Origin: Cotesia glomerata | Taxonomy: Eukaryota; Arthropoda; Insecta; Hymenoptera; Braconidae | Direction of reading: 5' to 3' | NCBI RefSeq assembly: GCF_020080835.1 | Contig: NC_058161.1 | Coordinates: 1,302,001-1,366,000 of the forward strand | DNA length: 64,000 bases | Shown here: positions 1 through 12,843 of the stretch, one piece after another | How positions within the stretch are numbered: the first letter of the stretch is position 1 | Layout of the letters: every line of letters begins with the position of its first letter | The notes under the pieces: generated by a model | What the model was told of the DNA's origin: nothing | Seen by the model: the letters and a program-made list of their open reading frames with translations, nothing else | Databases searched by the model: none | Position numbers and translations under genes: made by a program

Positions 1-109
1 TCTAACTCCTTATTTTTTAAAGGGTGATTTTCTAACATTTTGATATAACAATAGTCCAATTAGAAATAATTTAAATGATTCAAACCAAAATATTATACCT
101 CTAGTAGAT

Positions 110-355
110 CGGCTGCCCAATTTTAAAACACAGTAACTGCAAAATTTTTATACCTGATTTTTTCTAGTGTTGCTGCATTTTGTATTACTTTTAGACATTA
201 ATTTCAAGTATTTTCTCTTAAAAATATTTATATTCAAGTATTTTCTATTCACAAATCAAATTTTTGATGAATTTGGCGGGCAAAATTTTTTTTAATAAGA
301 AAAATTGAAAAAAATTTTTAAATGTTAGTTACTGTGTTTTGAAATTGGGCAGCCG
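110..355. mobile_element. MITE-like element with 29-bp terminal inverted repeats
   Basis: Bases 110-138 (starting CGGCTGCCCAATTT) are the inverted complement of 327-355 with one mismatch in 29. The 246-bp interior is AT-rich and has no ORF. This is the layout of a non-autonomous DNA transposon. I see no convincing target-site duplication next to the ends, so the superfamily is not assigned. Confidence 0.75.
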
Positions 356-1170
356 AAATATGAAATGGTTTTTTAAAGTGACAAGAAATTTTTAACTAAT
401 TGTTTTTTCGTACAAATGGAAGAATCTCTAACATGGAGTTAGACAATTAGCTAATTAGAACGTCGATTTATATAATAATTTGGAAATAAAGTGGCCAAAA
501 AAGATACACTGGATACAAACAGTAATTTTACACTATTTAACTGTACAATAGAAATTTTAAGCCATTTTTTGTAACAAAAATATTTTTTAGAGAAAGATTT
601 AATGTCTTATTCACCAAAATTTGGACATAAAATTATTGATTTGTTTATTTATTAATAATAGAAGCAAATTATTACATTTAAAAAATAAATATGATTAATA
701 TTTTTCTTTTGAAATAATAAATTTAAATATTTCACTTATAAAAATTCTTGAATTAAGAAATTTTTTATTAATAAATAATTTTTTTTAACTCTTTAGAATA
801 ACTTATAATTTTTCAAAATGATTTTCTTAGATAAAGATTTTTTTTTTAATAAAATTTAATGTTTTTATCTATTGAAATTTATTAATTTATAACATAAAAG
901 TCATATTAAACTTATATAATTTTTATTACTTAAATAAGTCATATCTTAACTAGAAAAAAATTTTTTTTTGGTAAAATAAGGAGTAGGATTGTAAATAAAA
1001 ATTATCAACAATTTTACAAAATATATTTTTTATTAAAATTAATCTTTATTAAAATTTACATTTTGAAATTATTATTACATCAAAATAAATAAAATATTAT
1101 TAATAACCTAAAATTTTTTAATAATTATACAAACCTTAAAAAATCAAAAGTATGACCTTATCACCCACCA
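356..1170. other. AT-rich tract, no gene seen
   Basis: Very AT-rich sequence with many runs of A and T and stop codons in all frames. I see no repeat boundary or gene in it. Confidence 0.6.
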
Positions 1171-1620
1171 ACAATAATAGTGCCTTTGAGAGTTTGAGAG
1201 ATGAGCTAAAGGCATTTAATAGCTCCAGTTAATAGCTTTCGGAGTAGTGCAGCATTTAAGAATCCCACAGGAGTTTACATACCTTCACTCATGTGTCTTC
1301 TATAGGGTCCTCTTCTCCCTTCTTCCTCTCGCTCATCCTCAACCTTTCCACCCACTTCTAACCCGAGCCAGAGCCCGTGTTCTCCAATGTGCCATCAACT
1401 TACCTTACGACGACGGATTACACTCAACTTATATCCCTCTATATTCCTTGTCGCTATATAATACAACGTGGATATATGTACCCTCATTTAAACTACAAGA
1501 ACATTTCGTGTACATCGACTATTATTATAAACACACATTCCCATTCTCCTCCTCCTCCTCCTCCTCCTCCTTCTCATTTACAATAGCGGTGAAACAATTA
1601 GACTGCAATTCTATATAAGG
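1171..1620. other. C-rich island with (CTC)n microsatellite
   Basis: Base composition is more balanced than the flanks and pyrimidine-rich on the + strand. It includes a run of CTC triplets at about 1546-1572. Open frames of 69-123 codons exist, but they are pyrimidine-driven (serine/proline/leucine-rich) and match no family I know. It could be transcribed or regulatory, but nothing proves either. Confidence 0.4.
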
Positions 1621-2984
1621 AATTTTCGACTTTAGGTAATAAAAGTTAATTAATTGTTTATATTTACTACACTGTAAAAATTTGTAGAGGAATTCTTTTT
1701 TTTTTCTTTAATAAAAATTAAAAAATGCATAATTAGAGACTTCAAAATTAATATAATTTTTTTTTTTAATTTTTATGAGTTACATTTTTTTATAAATTCT
1801 CTCTATAATTATTTATTTATTTATTTAAAATTCTAAAAATTGCCATATAAAAATTAATTTCAGTTACATTTAAATAATTAATTGTATTTAATTAAACGTA
1901 GTAGCGTTAATTATTAATTAATTAATTATTTATTATTAATTAATTTTTACATCAAGATTTATCAGAAAGACTTCAAAACAAAATAATCTTTATATAAATT
2001 TAGTTTAATTTTTCAAAGACAAATTTTTTAATAATATAATTAATATTTACAAAGTTAAACTTGAGATAAATTTTTTAAAATATCTACTTGCGAGTAATTT
2101 TGTATTTGTTGAACGAAACTTGTATTTTTTATTGTCTATATAATACGAGAGTGTGAGGTTAGATCGTGGGTTAGAAGGAAGTGTAGGTGTTTTATATGGA
2201 GTATCATCAGCATCAGGTAGGGTAAAAGGTTGTTGTCAAACGGGAAAATACTTAGCACACTCAACACTCATGCACACGTAACGCCGCTGCTTAAAATTCA
2301 TAAGGCGGGTGTTTACTTACTGAAGAACGAAGAAAAGAGAAAAAAGGGGAGGAGGAGGAGAAAGAAAACGAGACCGCGTATCTTCCAGTTTCCAGTATCC
2401 AGCTCGATTTTCCTCCTATTTTACAGGCTATTTACGTGGATGAAAGGGTGTACGATGTTGTCTCACGTTTTATCGAGTTTAATAAAAATCATTCTCCAGT
2501 TTTTCTTTTTGCTTTTATTTTCAAATTCTTCCATAAGCTTACAAAGTATTTTACAAATATCTATGTATATACATACATACTTACAAAGTCCTTACATATA
2601 TCATTTATAGCTAATTTAATTTAATCTACATAAATTGACAAGAAAAGTAACTTGATTTAAGAGAAAAAAATTGTTTTTTTAATTTTCTTTGCTCTGAATA
2701 AGCAGAAAACATTTGTTTCTCGGCTCAAAAGAAAAAAAAACAAATCCAGAACAATTTCTTAATTCAAAAAATTTTTTGCTAAATTTAAAAGTTTACTTTT
2801 TCAAAATAATTTTATAAAATTTTCTATTTTAAATCAAGTTAATTTTTTTAGAATAAAATTCTTCAAGGATTAAATTTCTAATTTATCTTTGCTTAAAAAA
2901 TTAAAAAAAAATAAATTATCTAATCATTTAAAAATAATTTGATTCTTAGATAAATAATATATTTTTTTAACTAATTTTTTATTG
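1621..2984. other. AT-rich tract with a short mixed stretch at 2150-2450
   Basis: Mostly A/T runs. A purine-rich stretch (GGAGGAGGAGGAG) lies near 2350. The 126-codon frame beginning at 2230 is lysine/arginine then serine/leucine low complexity, and I do not accept it as a gene. Confidence 0.5.
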
Positions 2985-3061
2985 CAATAAAATGAAAATT
3001 TCATTCAAATAAAATACATTCAAAAAATTAAAATGCTTGACCCTACTTGTAAATATTTACC
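2985..3061. mobile_element. Truncated right end of the 8-bp-TSD MITE family
   Basis: The end CCCTACTTGTAAATATTTACC (3041-3061 region) and the bases just inside it resemble the right end of the complete element at 13634-13793. The matching left inverted repeat is not found upstream, so this copy is 5' truncated. Confidence 0.55.
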
Positions 3062-4180
3062 AAATTTTCAATTATAATTAAATTTACCGCAGAATTAACT
3101 CCTTAATTTTTAGCTGCCAAAAACAATTAAAAATGGTCACCCTGAAACTTCCAAAAAAATTCAAACCAAAGCGACCAATAAAATTTCTTTGACCAAAAAA
3201 AAATCAACAAACCCAAAACATCAAACATAAACACAAATATCAGAAGCTTTTCCGTTAATTAAAGTCTAATAATACCAAAGATTTCCTCATTCGCCCCTAA
3301 CCGTTCAATATTCTCCTCCATGCAATTAATCTCTCGTCCCAGCTCGAAACTCCAAAAGAACCTCCACCAGCACCAGCAGCAGCAGCAGCTGCAGTAGCAC
3401 CTAACACCAACTATTAACTAATTAAGCTTCAGTTGTCCTTATTATCACATTCTCTTTGCTCAGCTCTATATATATTTATGGGTCCACATAACCTTCGGTT
3501 GACAATGACAAGGAACAAGGAGCAAGAAAGGAGGGTTGGTCTGAGAACAAGAACAGGCTAAGGCAAAGTAGGAAAATTAGTAGAGACGTGGATTAAAGTT
3601 TCTCCTCTCGGTAGTTGAGACTTGTTCTGGAAAACAGAAGAGGAGACCCGCAACTGAAAAAGGAAAAGGTTTTCCGAGTTAGAGCTAGTTGAGTGGAGGT
3701 TGGAACGCCGGTATTGTTTCAAAACTGGTGCTTGGTACACGTGCATACATCTATTTGACACATATACAAGAACAAGAACAAGAAGAAGCTGGAGAAGGAT
3801 CCTGCTCGAGGTTTCCAGATCTAGGGTAGGGTGTAGTCTAGAATAAGGAGTGTGGAGTAGTCTAGAGCCGAGGCCACAGCGTTACATATTATATATATCC
3901 AGTGTGTGTTGTGGATGCTGGTTGTGTACAGAATGAGAGAGCAGAGAAAGATAAAGATGAAGATAAAGAGGGAGAATGCCTGCCCTCGAGCAGCCATCTT
4001 GCCACAAACGCTGACTCCACCAATCAGCGACGAGGCTGTGGTCACCGTTGTACTCTCAATTCCTCAGAGGCACCTCACTCCACTCCTAAAAACAGAGGCT
4101 AAACTCAAACTCGAGGTATAACTCAGCTGGGGGTGGCTCTGCTATCCAACACCGCAACCCTTTAATTCTAATCAATTTAC
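3062..4180. other. Base-balanced island with (CAG)n
   Basis: A long gene-free island with a short CAG-triplet run near 3369-3390 and GAACAA/GAAGAA-rich stretches near 3500-3790. Frames here are short and overlap on both strands, as expected by chance. It could hold a promoter or untranslated exon; no start site or splice pattern decides this. Confidence 0.4.
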
Positions 4181-4489
4181 TGGGGCTTTCGGCTTAATGG
4201 GAGCCAGGAGCTCTCAGTTGGTACTACCACTTTTTGTTTTCAGGGTTAATTATTTTTCGATTAAAGATCCAGCTCAATAGTCTGGATATAGAGTTTTACT
4301 TTGGTAGGAACTGGTTTGGATGGACACGTGCGTAAACGAGTTTTGGTGACCCAGGGATCTAAGCAGCCGGGTTTTTGTTGACTTTTTGGCGACCTTAGGT
4401 GAATCGCTTAGCATAAATTGCTTGGAAATTGGAGATTTGGTTTTCAGAGTGGGAGAAAACTTTGATAGGTTAATGGAAATTATTATTTT

Positions 4490-5310
4490 TGGACTAAATG
4501 TAACCTAATATGTATATATTTGTTATTTTTATAACTATTTGTTCAGAATTAATGAGATATGCCCGTAAAAAATTTCTAATAAGGCCATTTATAGTTTTCT
4601 GACGGACTTTAGTGTTGAAAATATCCAACAGGTGGCGCATGATCGCTAAATTGTCTCACTAAAAGACAGTTAATTTTTTTAATACTTGATTTTATTGTAA
4701 GAAAATTTTTTTAAGATCTTGAGGAGCTTATCTATGATTAGGTTTTAGTTCTAATCAACTAATGGAGATATTTTGGGTTAGTATAGAGAAAATTTAACAA
4801 GTTTTTAAATAATAAGTACAAATTTCTTTAAATTAATATTCTGGACGAACTATTGAAGCTACAGAAAATTTTTTTTCTTTTTTTTAGAGAGTTTAATTTT
4901 CTATAAAAAAGGTCTCTTATCATTTTTAATATTTTGTTCAACATAATAATAATAAAAAAAAAAAAATTATAAGATTGAAATTAACAAGAGACATCTATCC
5001 ATTAATTTTTGATAAAAAAAATCAAAATTTACTTTCTTAAATTTTATTTATGTGTATATTTGTTATTTTTATAATTATTTATTCAAAATTGATGATATAT
5101 GCCCGTAAAAAATTTTTAATTTGGCCATTTATAGTTTTTTTTGGCTAAAGTTAGTTTTAAAAATATCCAACAGGTGGCGCATGATCGCTAAATTGTCTCA
5201 CTAGAAGAGAGTTAATTTTTTAAAACTTAGTTTTATTGTCAAAAAATTTTTTTTCACCTTTAAGGAACTTATTTATGATTAGGTTTTAGTTCTAATTAAT
5301 TAGTAAGTTT
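4490..5310 (+). repeat. Tandem pair of CTCF-core-bearing repeats (copies A and B)
   Basis: Two similar units about 542 bp apart. Each contains, in order, a TATGCCCGTAAAAAATTT stretch, a TTGGCCATTTATAGTTTT-like stretch, CCAACAGGTGGCGCATGATCG (copy A at 4625, copy B at 5167), a TAAATTGTCTCACTA stretch and TGATTAGGTTTTAGTTCTAA. The AGGTGGCGC cores are 4630-4638 and 5172-5180. The same repeat occurs at eight other places in the window. No ORF or polyA tail is seen, so the element class is unknown. Confidence 0.85.
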
Positions 5311-5720
5311 AATAATTCTTTCTTAAATATTAAATAAATTAATAAATGACGATAAAATTTAAAAATTAGTATTTTGAAAATAATTTTGCAATTCATTAAT
5401 TTAAACTGAAAGAAAAAATTGTTAAACACCTGAAAATAAAATGATTATAATTAAAAATAAATAAATAAAAGCCTAGAGACAAAAATAAATAATGCCTTAT
5501 TTATAAAACATTAATGTATACATAAAAAGTTAAGTAGAGGATTATGAAGTAAATGTGGTTAGTTAGTCGTATTACCCTTCTCAGCGCTAATTAAAACAAC
5601 ATACTCGCGTGTCTTTTCATGTTGCGCAAACTAAAAAAAAAAAAAAAGCTAGAAATAAAAACAAGACTGGAAATAAAGACGAGAAAAAAAGCATAAATAA
5701 ACAGGAAAGGATCTTTTGAA
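5311..5720. other. AT-rich spacer
   Basis: A/T-rich sequence with a poly-A run near 5632-5647. Nothing else is recognised. Confidence 0.5.
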
Positions 5721-6010
5721 ATAGCTCCTAACGAATTCTCGCATCTCGGTTAACCTAACCTCTTGCATCCCCGGTTCACCCCAGCCCCCGGTCTTCAGCA
5801 TCGCGGCTTAATTATCGTCCAAGTGTTCTTTAAAGAGCGAATTACACGCTCGATGTTCGCTGCGAAAACGCCGAGCTTTCATTCTCTTCCCTTCTCGCTC
5901 TCATCCCCATTTCCCCCTTCACCACCACCCACCCGCAGCTTCGCGCTTTCTTTTTTCCCACTAGTTCTTTTTTTTTTCACTTATTCTCTTTCACTTTTAC
6001 TTACATGAGC
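5721..6010. other. C-rich island
   Basis: A short balanced island, strongly pyrimidine-rich on the + strand. The 81-codon frame at 5763-6008 is Ser/Pro/Phe/Leu-rich because of CT runs and is not treated as a gene. Confidence 0.4.
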
Positions 6011-6784
6011 TTGCACTTTTTGTAACTATTTATACTGATTACTTTTATTTTATTATTTTGGTCACTGACTTCTTTTTTTTTTAGTATTTATCCGTCAGAA
6101 AGTCGGAAATTAATTTAGACATCACTATTTAATTCAATTTATAATAATAAAAACTTTTATCGAAATTTTGAGCTTAAAAAGTCAAATTCAAATTTTTCTT
6201 TCTTTAAAATTTTCAAAAAAATTGATAATAAATCATAACTTAATTTTTTTAGTCAAAATAATTTTTTAAAAAGAAAAAAAATATTTTTTTTCTAATTTAA
6301 GAATTTTTCTGCTAATTCAAAATAAAAAAATTAATTATATTTTTATATCAATGCATAAATAAATAAATTATACAGTTATAATATAAGTAATCACTTTTAA
6401 AACATTAAACGTACAAATATCAATAAAAATATTTTATTTAATTGGTCCCGTAGGGGAGGTGTTACGAACCAACATTATAATCCGCTTAATACTTCAAATA
6501 GGTTAAATTACACGAATAAAATCTCAAGAAATTGATTTATTAACTTGGATATTTGAGTCAAATCTTGGTTAGTAAATTGAATTAATCACTTTATTAGCAT
6601 TTTTATGATTCTAAGTGAGGGTTAGAGTGATGAATGTTATTTTCGATTCTTTTCCACCAAATTAAACAGTAATTAAACATTTAAATTTAACATTCTTCAA
6701 CCTTGAGGCTTACAATAATTTTTATCTTCTCAAAAAAAAAGCGCAGGATGTCCTCCAAAATTTTTTTTAATTTTTTGGAACCTA
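6011..6784. other. AT-rich tract
   Basis: AT-rich and degenerate. No element ends are recognised until the MITE at 6785. Confidence 0.5.
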
Positions 6785-7025
6785 CACTGGTAGAAGAATT
6801 TGTTTATAGTTAAAAATATTTGTTAATATTTAACAAATCATTTATCAGAGACCACTTTTTAATTCTTAACAAATATTTCTTAGTATTTAAAAAGATTAAT
6901 TAAATACAAACAAATCATTTTAAATACTAAGAAATATTTTTTAATGCCAAAAAAAATCGCCTCTAATAGTAATTTGATAATTATTAACAAATATTTTTTG
7001 ATACAAATAAATCCTTCTATCAGTG
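6785..7025. mobile_element. Foldback MITE with TA target duplication (Tc1/mariner-like)
   Basis: The element begins CACTGGTAGAAGAATTTG and ends with the inverted version CTTCTATCAGTG. It is flanked by TA on both sides (6783-6784 and 7026-7027), as expected for Tc1/mariner-type insertion. The two halves are long imperfect inverted repeats (TTAACAAATATTTCTTAGTATTTAAA and its complement) that could fold back along most of the 241 bp. A 62-codon frame inside it is incidental. A related 269-bp copy lies at 41669-41937. Confidence 0.85.
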
Positions 7026-7380
7026 TATTTAAAGTTTTTAATATTTACCGAAAATTAATAAAAAAAACGTGCATTACAGTTCCCGAAAATGAAATATTTT
7101 CTCAAGTACCTTCCTTCCCTCCGTCAAGCTAAATCTTATTAATATTCCGTCAAAAAAACATCCGAGCCATAAATAAGAAGCCAATTTACAACAAAATTTA
7201 AAAATCAAGCTATAGTAGCCTTAGCCCCTCACATGTTCTTGTGCACATTGTTATTTATTCATCCCATGCATTAACTTATAAGCATAAGCATAAAATAAGT
7301 CATCCCCTATCAGAACGCGGGGTAAAAAATGTCCTGAATTGAGGGAGGGAGTTCCAATATCAGGATATTCACGTATATAA
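7026..7380. other. Intervening sequence, nothing recognised
   Basis: Moderately AT-rich. No gene or repeat was identified. Confidence 0.4.
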
Positions 7381-8280
7381 ATATATATTAAAGTCCCCGA
7401 GGGCGATGGCGTCCGTTTCCGAGTGTTTTTGGTCTTCAGTAGGTAAATCCCCTCGGAAATGGAATAGCTGTGAGGCCTGTGAGGAAAATAAAGGAAGAGC
7501 TTCGGAGAATATCGAGTAGTGTAGTGCGTGTCTCAATATCTAGTCGATTACCTCTTGTCGGACCCTACGGCTACGTTTTCCGAACAAGTTACCAAAAAGT
7601 TAGAATACAGGAATAAAAATAAAGATAGGGTGGTTTGGCTCCCGGTAATGGGCACCGACGTTACGTTACGTTCGAGGTCCCTTTTCTCGGAGGGTTTGTC
7701 CCGGTGATATATTGCCTCTCGTGTTCACCCTCGTGCCCTTAGCCATCCCTTACGCCGCCATCTTTAAGGACGCCCACACCCTCAAGAGAACTACCAACTA
7801 GCAACTACCCCGATCTCCCTTCCCGTTTCCCGTATTTCACTCTTCAGTATCCTCCTACTCAGCAAGCTATTCTCCCCAACCCCCCGTTCCATCCCTTGGG
7901 CAGACTCGCACATCCGCCCACACCAGTGAAGCCAACACACACCGACTCCAACACTTCAGCCCGCAAACCCACGATTGAGAATCCCGTTAGAGTTATACGG
8001 GCTTAGCGTCCATTTTGACGAGGGTCGCGCCTAGCACCAACTTGGGCGCCAGATCCAGACTCTCTACATACTCTGCCACATCCTCATTCCACCCAAGGGA
8101 ATTCTAACCCGGGGATGCCATCCACGTATCGAATCTCGGAGATCTGAATATGTGTATGTGAGGTAAATGCCACCGGATTTTTTAAACTTCTAGAATTCCA
8201 AGAGGGGAGAAGAATTGAACTGAGAGCTTGCTGGGAATTTACCGGGGTCAAATGTTGATAACGAATGCTACTCAACCTTT
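7381..8280. other. Largest GC-balanced island of the left part
   Basis: About 900 bp that is clearly GC-richer than its surroundings, with many CpG dinucleotides and C-rich runs near 7740-7960. Frames are short; the best is 63 codons on the minus strand. Such islands in AT-rich insect genomes may mark promoters, untranslated exons or regulatory DNA, but the sequence alone does not decide. Confidence 0.45.
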
Positions 8281-8616
8281 TTCGAGGAATTATCTACTTT
8301 TTTAAGAAAACGATCTCTCGTTCATCAAATAGATAAATTTCAGGGGGAAAATTAGTCGGAGGTGGGAGAAGAAATAGTGTGAGAGGAATTTGGAGGGTGA
8401 GATTTGATTTTTGGGATTTTATCTGGTGGTAATTTTTGAAGTTGAAAGAAGAATTGTGTATTTAGCTGAAAAATAATTGATTTTTGATCGGAGAAAGAAG
8501 AAATTTAAGTATATTGATAATTGATATTGTGAAGAAATTTTTTAGGTAATTTGAGAAAATTTGAAGATTTTGGTAATTTTTTAGCAAGCAGAAAAGCTTC
8601 TAAGAAATTTTTCTAG
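8281..8616. other. AT/purine-rich spacer
   Basis: Purine-rich on the + strand (GGAGAAAG, GAAGAATT repeats). No gene was seen. Confidence 0.4.
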
Positions 8617-9063
8617 TCTATATTATTAAGAGAAGAAAAATTTGGTGTCCAGGATAGTCATATGATAAAATCGGTTTTTTTTAGTGAAATTTGTGTCATT
8701 GCAAAGATCTATCTCTAGATACATAATTAAGAAATGACCTTGTATCTTGTGAACTATTGAAATTTTTAAAGATATAAGCTCATTTCGATGTTACACTCAT
8801 CAAGACCTTTCATTTGAGTACCCACATCAATTTTTCATATATTTCATATTTATATACATATGTATATATGAAAAATGCATGTGGGTACTCAAATGAAAGC
8901 TCTTGATGAGTGTAACATCGAGAAGAGCTTATATCTTTAAAAACGTCAATATTTAAGAAAGTACAGTGCAATTTTATAAAAGTCATTATTTAATAGAGCA
9001 AAATTTTATTCATTTATAATTCACAAATCACGGCAGTCACATAGTGACTGCAAGTTTGCTGGT
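8617..9063 (+). mobile_element. Non-autonomous Helitron, palindrome family, copy P1
   Basis: It starts TCTATATTATTAAGAGAA and ends with the hairpin GCAGTCAC-ATA-GTGACTGC (9034-9052), then AAGTTTG and CTGG before a T. These are the hallmarks of a Helitron: 5' TC, 3' CTRR, and a short hairpin about 10 nt upstream of the end. The middle (about 8766-8943) is one long imperfect palindrome with GAGTACCCACAT / ATGTGGGTACTC arms and an AT-rich centre. It has no ORF. Compared with copies at 15.6 and 21.2 kb it lacks an internal piece near the 5' end. The 5' flank is G rather than the expected A. Confidence 0.88.
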
Positions 9064-9336
9064 AAATTTTAATTGATTTAAGGTCATCAAAATTTTTAAA
9101 ATTATATTTTTTATTTTAATCAAGTTGATATTTTTAACAGGATCATTACAAAATTCCTAATTTTTTTATATATAACCATGTAAGTTGCACCGTACAATGT
9201 CATTATTTTGAGCTTTAAGTTTATCATATTTATAAGGACACCGATTATTTTGTATATGTAAGTGACCCTGTCAATGGCGTAAGCTGTTGGGTCTATAATA
9301 AGGAAATAAATAAATAAATAAATAAATAAATTTGTT
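9064..9336 (+). mobile_element. 3' tail of a degraded non-LTR retrotransposon
   Basis: The segment ends CTGTTGGGTCTATAATAAGG followed by a clean (AAAT)n tail at about 9301-9333. A GTC...GTTGGGTC...AATAAAGG-like 3' UTR closing in an AAAT microsatellite is typical of truncated CR1/Jockey-group elements. No reverse-transcriptase coding sequence remains, so the assignment rests on the tail only and the 5' limit is uncertain. Confidence 0.5.
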
Positions 9337-10840
9337 TGATCAAATTTAAACTTTCAGAGAAATCTCTCCAGCAAATGAACACTAAAAAAAATTTTTTTTG
9401 AACAAAAAAATTATTTTAAAGAGTTTCTTTATGAATCAATGCAAAAAACTTTCCTTAAACTAATAAAAAATTTTTAATTCAAGAATTATTCAAAATAAAA
9501 AAATTCTTAAAATTATCTTCTTGGTTAAAAAATCTTATACAAAGTAATATAACTTAAACTTGAAATATAAGTCACTTAATTTAAAAGACAAACTTTACGA
9601 CAATTATCAGAGTATATGAATGACGAAGTAAAAACAAGTATAAAGTACAAGGTACAAGGGCGTTTTCTAAGCTCGCTAAGAATTTCCGAGGGTTGAAATA
9701 ATGTGTCTTTAAAGTACTCTCCCTAAACATCTACCTGCGATTAAAAATATTCCTTACATTCCTCGAATTCTCCAAATATCTGAGCTCACTTCCTGGTTTT
9801 AAAATTTCTTCTACACTTCTTTGCTTCAAAAGAAGCTTATTGATTGATTGATTGAGAGAATTATTCAAATTTGTTAGAAAGTAGCAACGTGCGGAGGGCA
9901 TGGGCACGCTAATGTTAATGTTGATATTAATATAAACGGAAAAGAGCGTAGGTATATAATTTGAGGTCTGGCAGCTGTGAGTCTGCATAACTAAAAAAAT
10001 AATAAAAATAGAAGTAAAAAGGGGTGCCTTGGCACTTGGAATTACAATATCCGCGGTCTCATTTGAATTTGAATCTCTGCATATGCAGCGCGACGGACAT
10101 ATTTTTAAAGCTGCGAGGCTCCCTTTCCTATCCACCGCGGGTCTGGCTATCGCGAAAGCCGAAGCTTTAAAATTTATACCTGAGGATCCCGGGCCTACGA
10201 CTCGAGGAATCGATCCACAATGTGTCGCATTAGAGTAAAAAATTTATTTATACCTGGATTTATATAAATATAATGTATAAGCAGTTTATGTACCTTTGCA
10301 TTGGATTTTGGGTTCCGGGACACGTATAGACCTCATTAGAGTCGCGTTAAATATCCAAGAGTTGAATCTGAATAACTTTTTTATCTACGCCTATATGTAT
10401 GCATATATTTCTATGAATACTTACATATAGACACTCCGAACTGCATTATATTTAAATCCAACGGATTACAGACGGTTTATTTTTTCGCTTACGTTTCAAG
10501 GCCGAACCTATATTTGTCAGCCTACTTTAGACTCAATTTTAATTAAATTCTTTTTTTAATTTAAGTAATTTATATAGATTTTTGGAAATTTGCAGATTAA
10601 AAATCTTTTATTGGTTTTTATAAAGAAATTTAAATGATACTAAAATTAATTTAAATTTGAAAACTTTTAGAAAGAAACTAATTAAAAAATTCTACATGTA
10701 GAAACTATAATTTGATTTTAAAAAATTGCGATAATTTTTGAAGAAAAAGTCATTGATTTTGATCAGAGTTTTTTCAAGTTTCTAATTTTTGAGAACTATA
10801 GAAGTTTGTTAAGATTTTTTTGTAATAAATTTTAAAGTCA
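9337..10840. other. AT tract followed by a small GC island (about 9,600-10,500)
   Basis: AT-rich to 9600. A more balanced stretch follows, with 10020-10240 the GC-richest part. Overlapping frames of 69 codons (+) and 134 codons (-) occur there. Neither has a recognisable domain, and the minus frame runs into low-complexity Asn/Ile repeats. Confidence 0.4.
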
Positions 10841-10844
10841 ATTT

Positions 10845-11480
10845 TTGAGATGTTTCAAGTTTTTTTGAAATAACTTTTAAACTATTTTACTAATTGATTC
10901 AAAACCATGTATACACTTTTTGGACTTAAAAAGCTGCGTCAAATGCTATCAAAAAGATCAAAATCAAACCACGCGCTCAAAAGATATTACAGTTTAAAAA
11001 TGTTCAAAAAAGAGTCAGATTAGAATTTTGAGTTTGAAGCTTAAATATTGACCAATTGATGAGTTTTTGAGCATTTTACCTTTGAAAATAATTCCAAAAA
11101 ATTCCCTTTGAAAATAAATTTAATATATACTAATCATTTGAAGTTAATTTTTGAGATGTTTCAAATATTTCCAAGTTTTTTTTTAAATAACTTTTAAATT
11201 ATTGGACTAATCAACTCAAAACTATGTATACACTTTTTGGACTTGAAAAACTGCGTCGAATGCTATCAAGAAAATCAAAATTGAACGACACGTTAAAAAG
11301 ATATTACAGTTTAAAGATATTCAAAAAAGAGTCAGATTAGAATTTTGAATTTGAAGCTTAAAAATTGACTGATTCATCAATTTTTTTGTCAATTCTATCG
11401 CTAAAATAATTTTTTTTTATTAAAAATTATTTAAAAAATAAATTTAATATATATTAATCATTTAAAATTAATTTTTATTC
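10845..11480. repeat. Two tandem 306-bp units carrying the dispersed GCGTC...GCGTTCAAAAGATAT core
   Basis: Two direct units start with a GAGATGTTTCAA stretch (10850 and 11156, period 306). Each contains a conserved block with TATACACTTTTTGGACTT, then a GCGTC(A/G)AATGCTATCAA stretch, then AAAAGATATTACAGTTTAAA. The same block appears as part of the 17.4-18.2 kb element and, inverted, in the 211-bp array at 40 kb. It has no coding capacity. Confidence 0.8.
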
Positions 11481-12603
11481 AATTAATGCCTAAAGTATTT
11501 CTAAAAGCGATAAAAAATGAATTTTTGATTCAAAAAAAGAACTTTTACATGGCAATTGTCGACAAGTGTAATTTACACCACAGATGAGTTCTCTGGCATG
11601 AAGGGTTAAAAAATAAACAGCAAAGTGATTAATAGTTAATCTTGAAGCAGAGTTGTTGAGGAAATTTCAGCGAATAAATACAAAGGAAGTAAAAAGTTTA
11701 ATGACAAAGTAAAGATGATTTAACTTTGGGTTTAGAACATAAAGTACGAGATTGTCTAATAACTTGGCGGAGCTTTGTGTCTCGTGTGTGGACTACAAGT
11801 TTGCACTGACGTTGCAGCAAAATTATAGACCGAATGCCGTGTGTCGGTTGTGAGGGTTGAGTTTACCAGCAAGAGTAGAGCAAGGAGGAAAATAGAAGAG
11901 GAGAGAGGAGAGAAGAGTGTAAGAGTAGTTGAGCTTGAGCGAGATAAAGCGGACAAGATCTAGGTAGAAGCTATTTCTTGTGCTCAAACGTCGTGTTCAC
12001 GTCGTTGAGAGTATAGTGTACGGTTGGAAAGTTTCGCGTCTCCTCCCGCCCCTTTCCCTCATCCTCATCGTCGTTGCCCTAGGGATTTTGGTTAGAATAT
12101 TGAATCTGCAGAGTGGAGATTCTGTAATGAGCAAGAGAGCCCCAAAACACCCCGCTGCGCCGACACCAAAGCTAACGGGCATACACACACATCCACATGC
12201 TCTAGAATACACACATGCTGGGAAAACCTCCCTTATGTGTCTGTATTCTCCACCTTTGTGTGTCTATTGGAGGCTCGAGCTATATGCCATGCCGTCTATC
12301 CAGGCACCACGGATGTAATAACGTTCCGTGCTCCAAAAGCGAAAAGGAAAATATAATGTTACTCTATCTACGTGAGTGTAATGACGACAACCCCACAATA
12401 TAATGCTATTTTCTCGAGAAAGAGGATATAGTTGTGTCTTTAGATTTTAATAAATATATATGTGATGGATTAAGATGCGAAAGAGGATTTTGTGTAGGCG
12501 ATAGAAGGATTTGTTTGAGTTTTGTAATTATTTGGGGTGGTATTCTTTTTTTCTTTTTTACGTTTCAAATCGGTGTTTTGAGCTAAGAAAAATTTTATGA
12601 GTC
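11481..12603. other. GC-balanced island (about 11,750-12,420) with AT flanks
   Basis: The island holds overlapping frames of 66-112 codons on both strands. The GAGAGGAGAGAGGAGAG stretch near 11890 and a TCCTCATCCTCATCG stretch near 12060 are low complexity. No protein family was recognised. Candidate regulatory or untranslated sequence only. Confidence 0.4.
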
Positions 12604-12769
12604 ATTATTTTGGGATTTGATGAATTTTTTGAGCACAGCAATACATTTCTAACACTTTTTTGTGTTGAATTAAGAGAATTAACATAAATTTACATTCTAT
12701 AAAATGCACTAATGGAAACATTGACAAAATTTGGAAAAAAGGACAATTTTATAGAATTTTGAAAACTTT
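12604..12769 (+). repeat. Left copy of a ~166-bp direct repeat flanking a Helitron
   Basis: It runs from ATTATTTTGGGATTTGATGA to GAAAACTTT and matches 13408-13574 at roughly nine bases in ten. Shared landmarks are AACACTTTTTTGTGTTGAAT and ATTGACAAAATTTGGAAAAA. It lies 75 bp before the Helitron at 12844. Confidence 0.85.
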
Positions 12770-12843
12770 CCCCCATGAAAAAAAAAAATATAAAAAAAAT
12801 ATATGTCGAAATACATAAAAAATATATAAATATATATAAATTA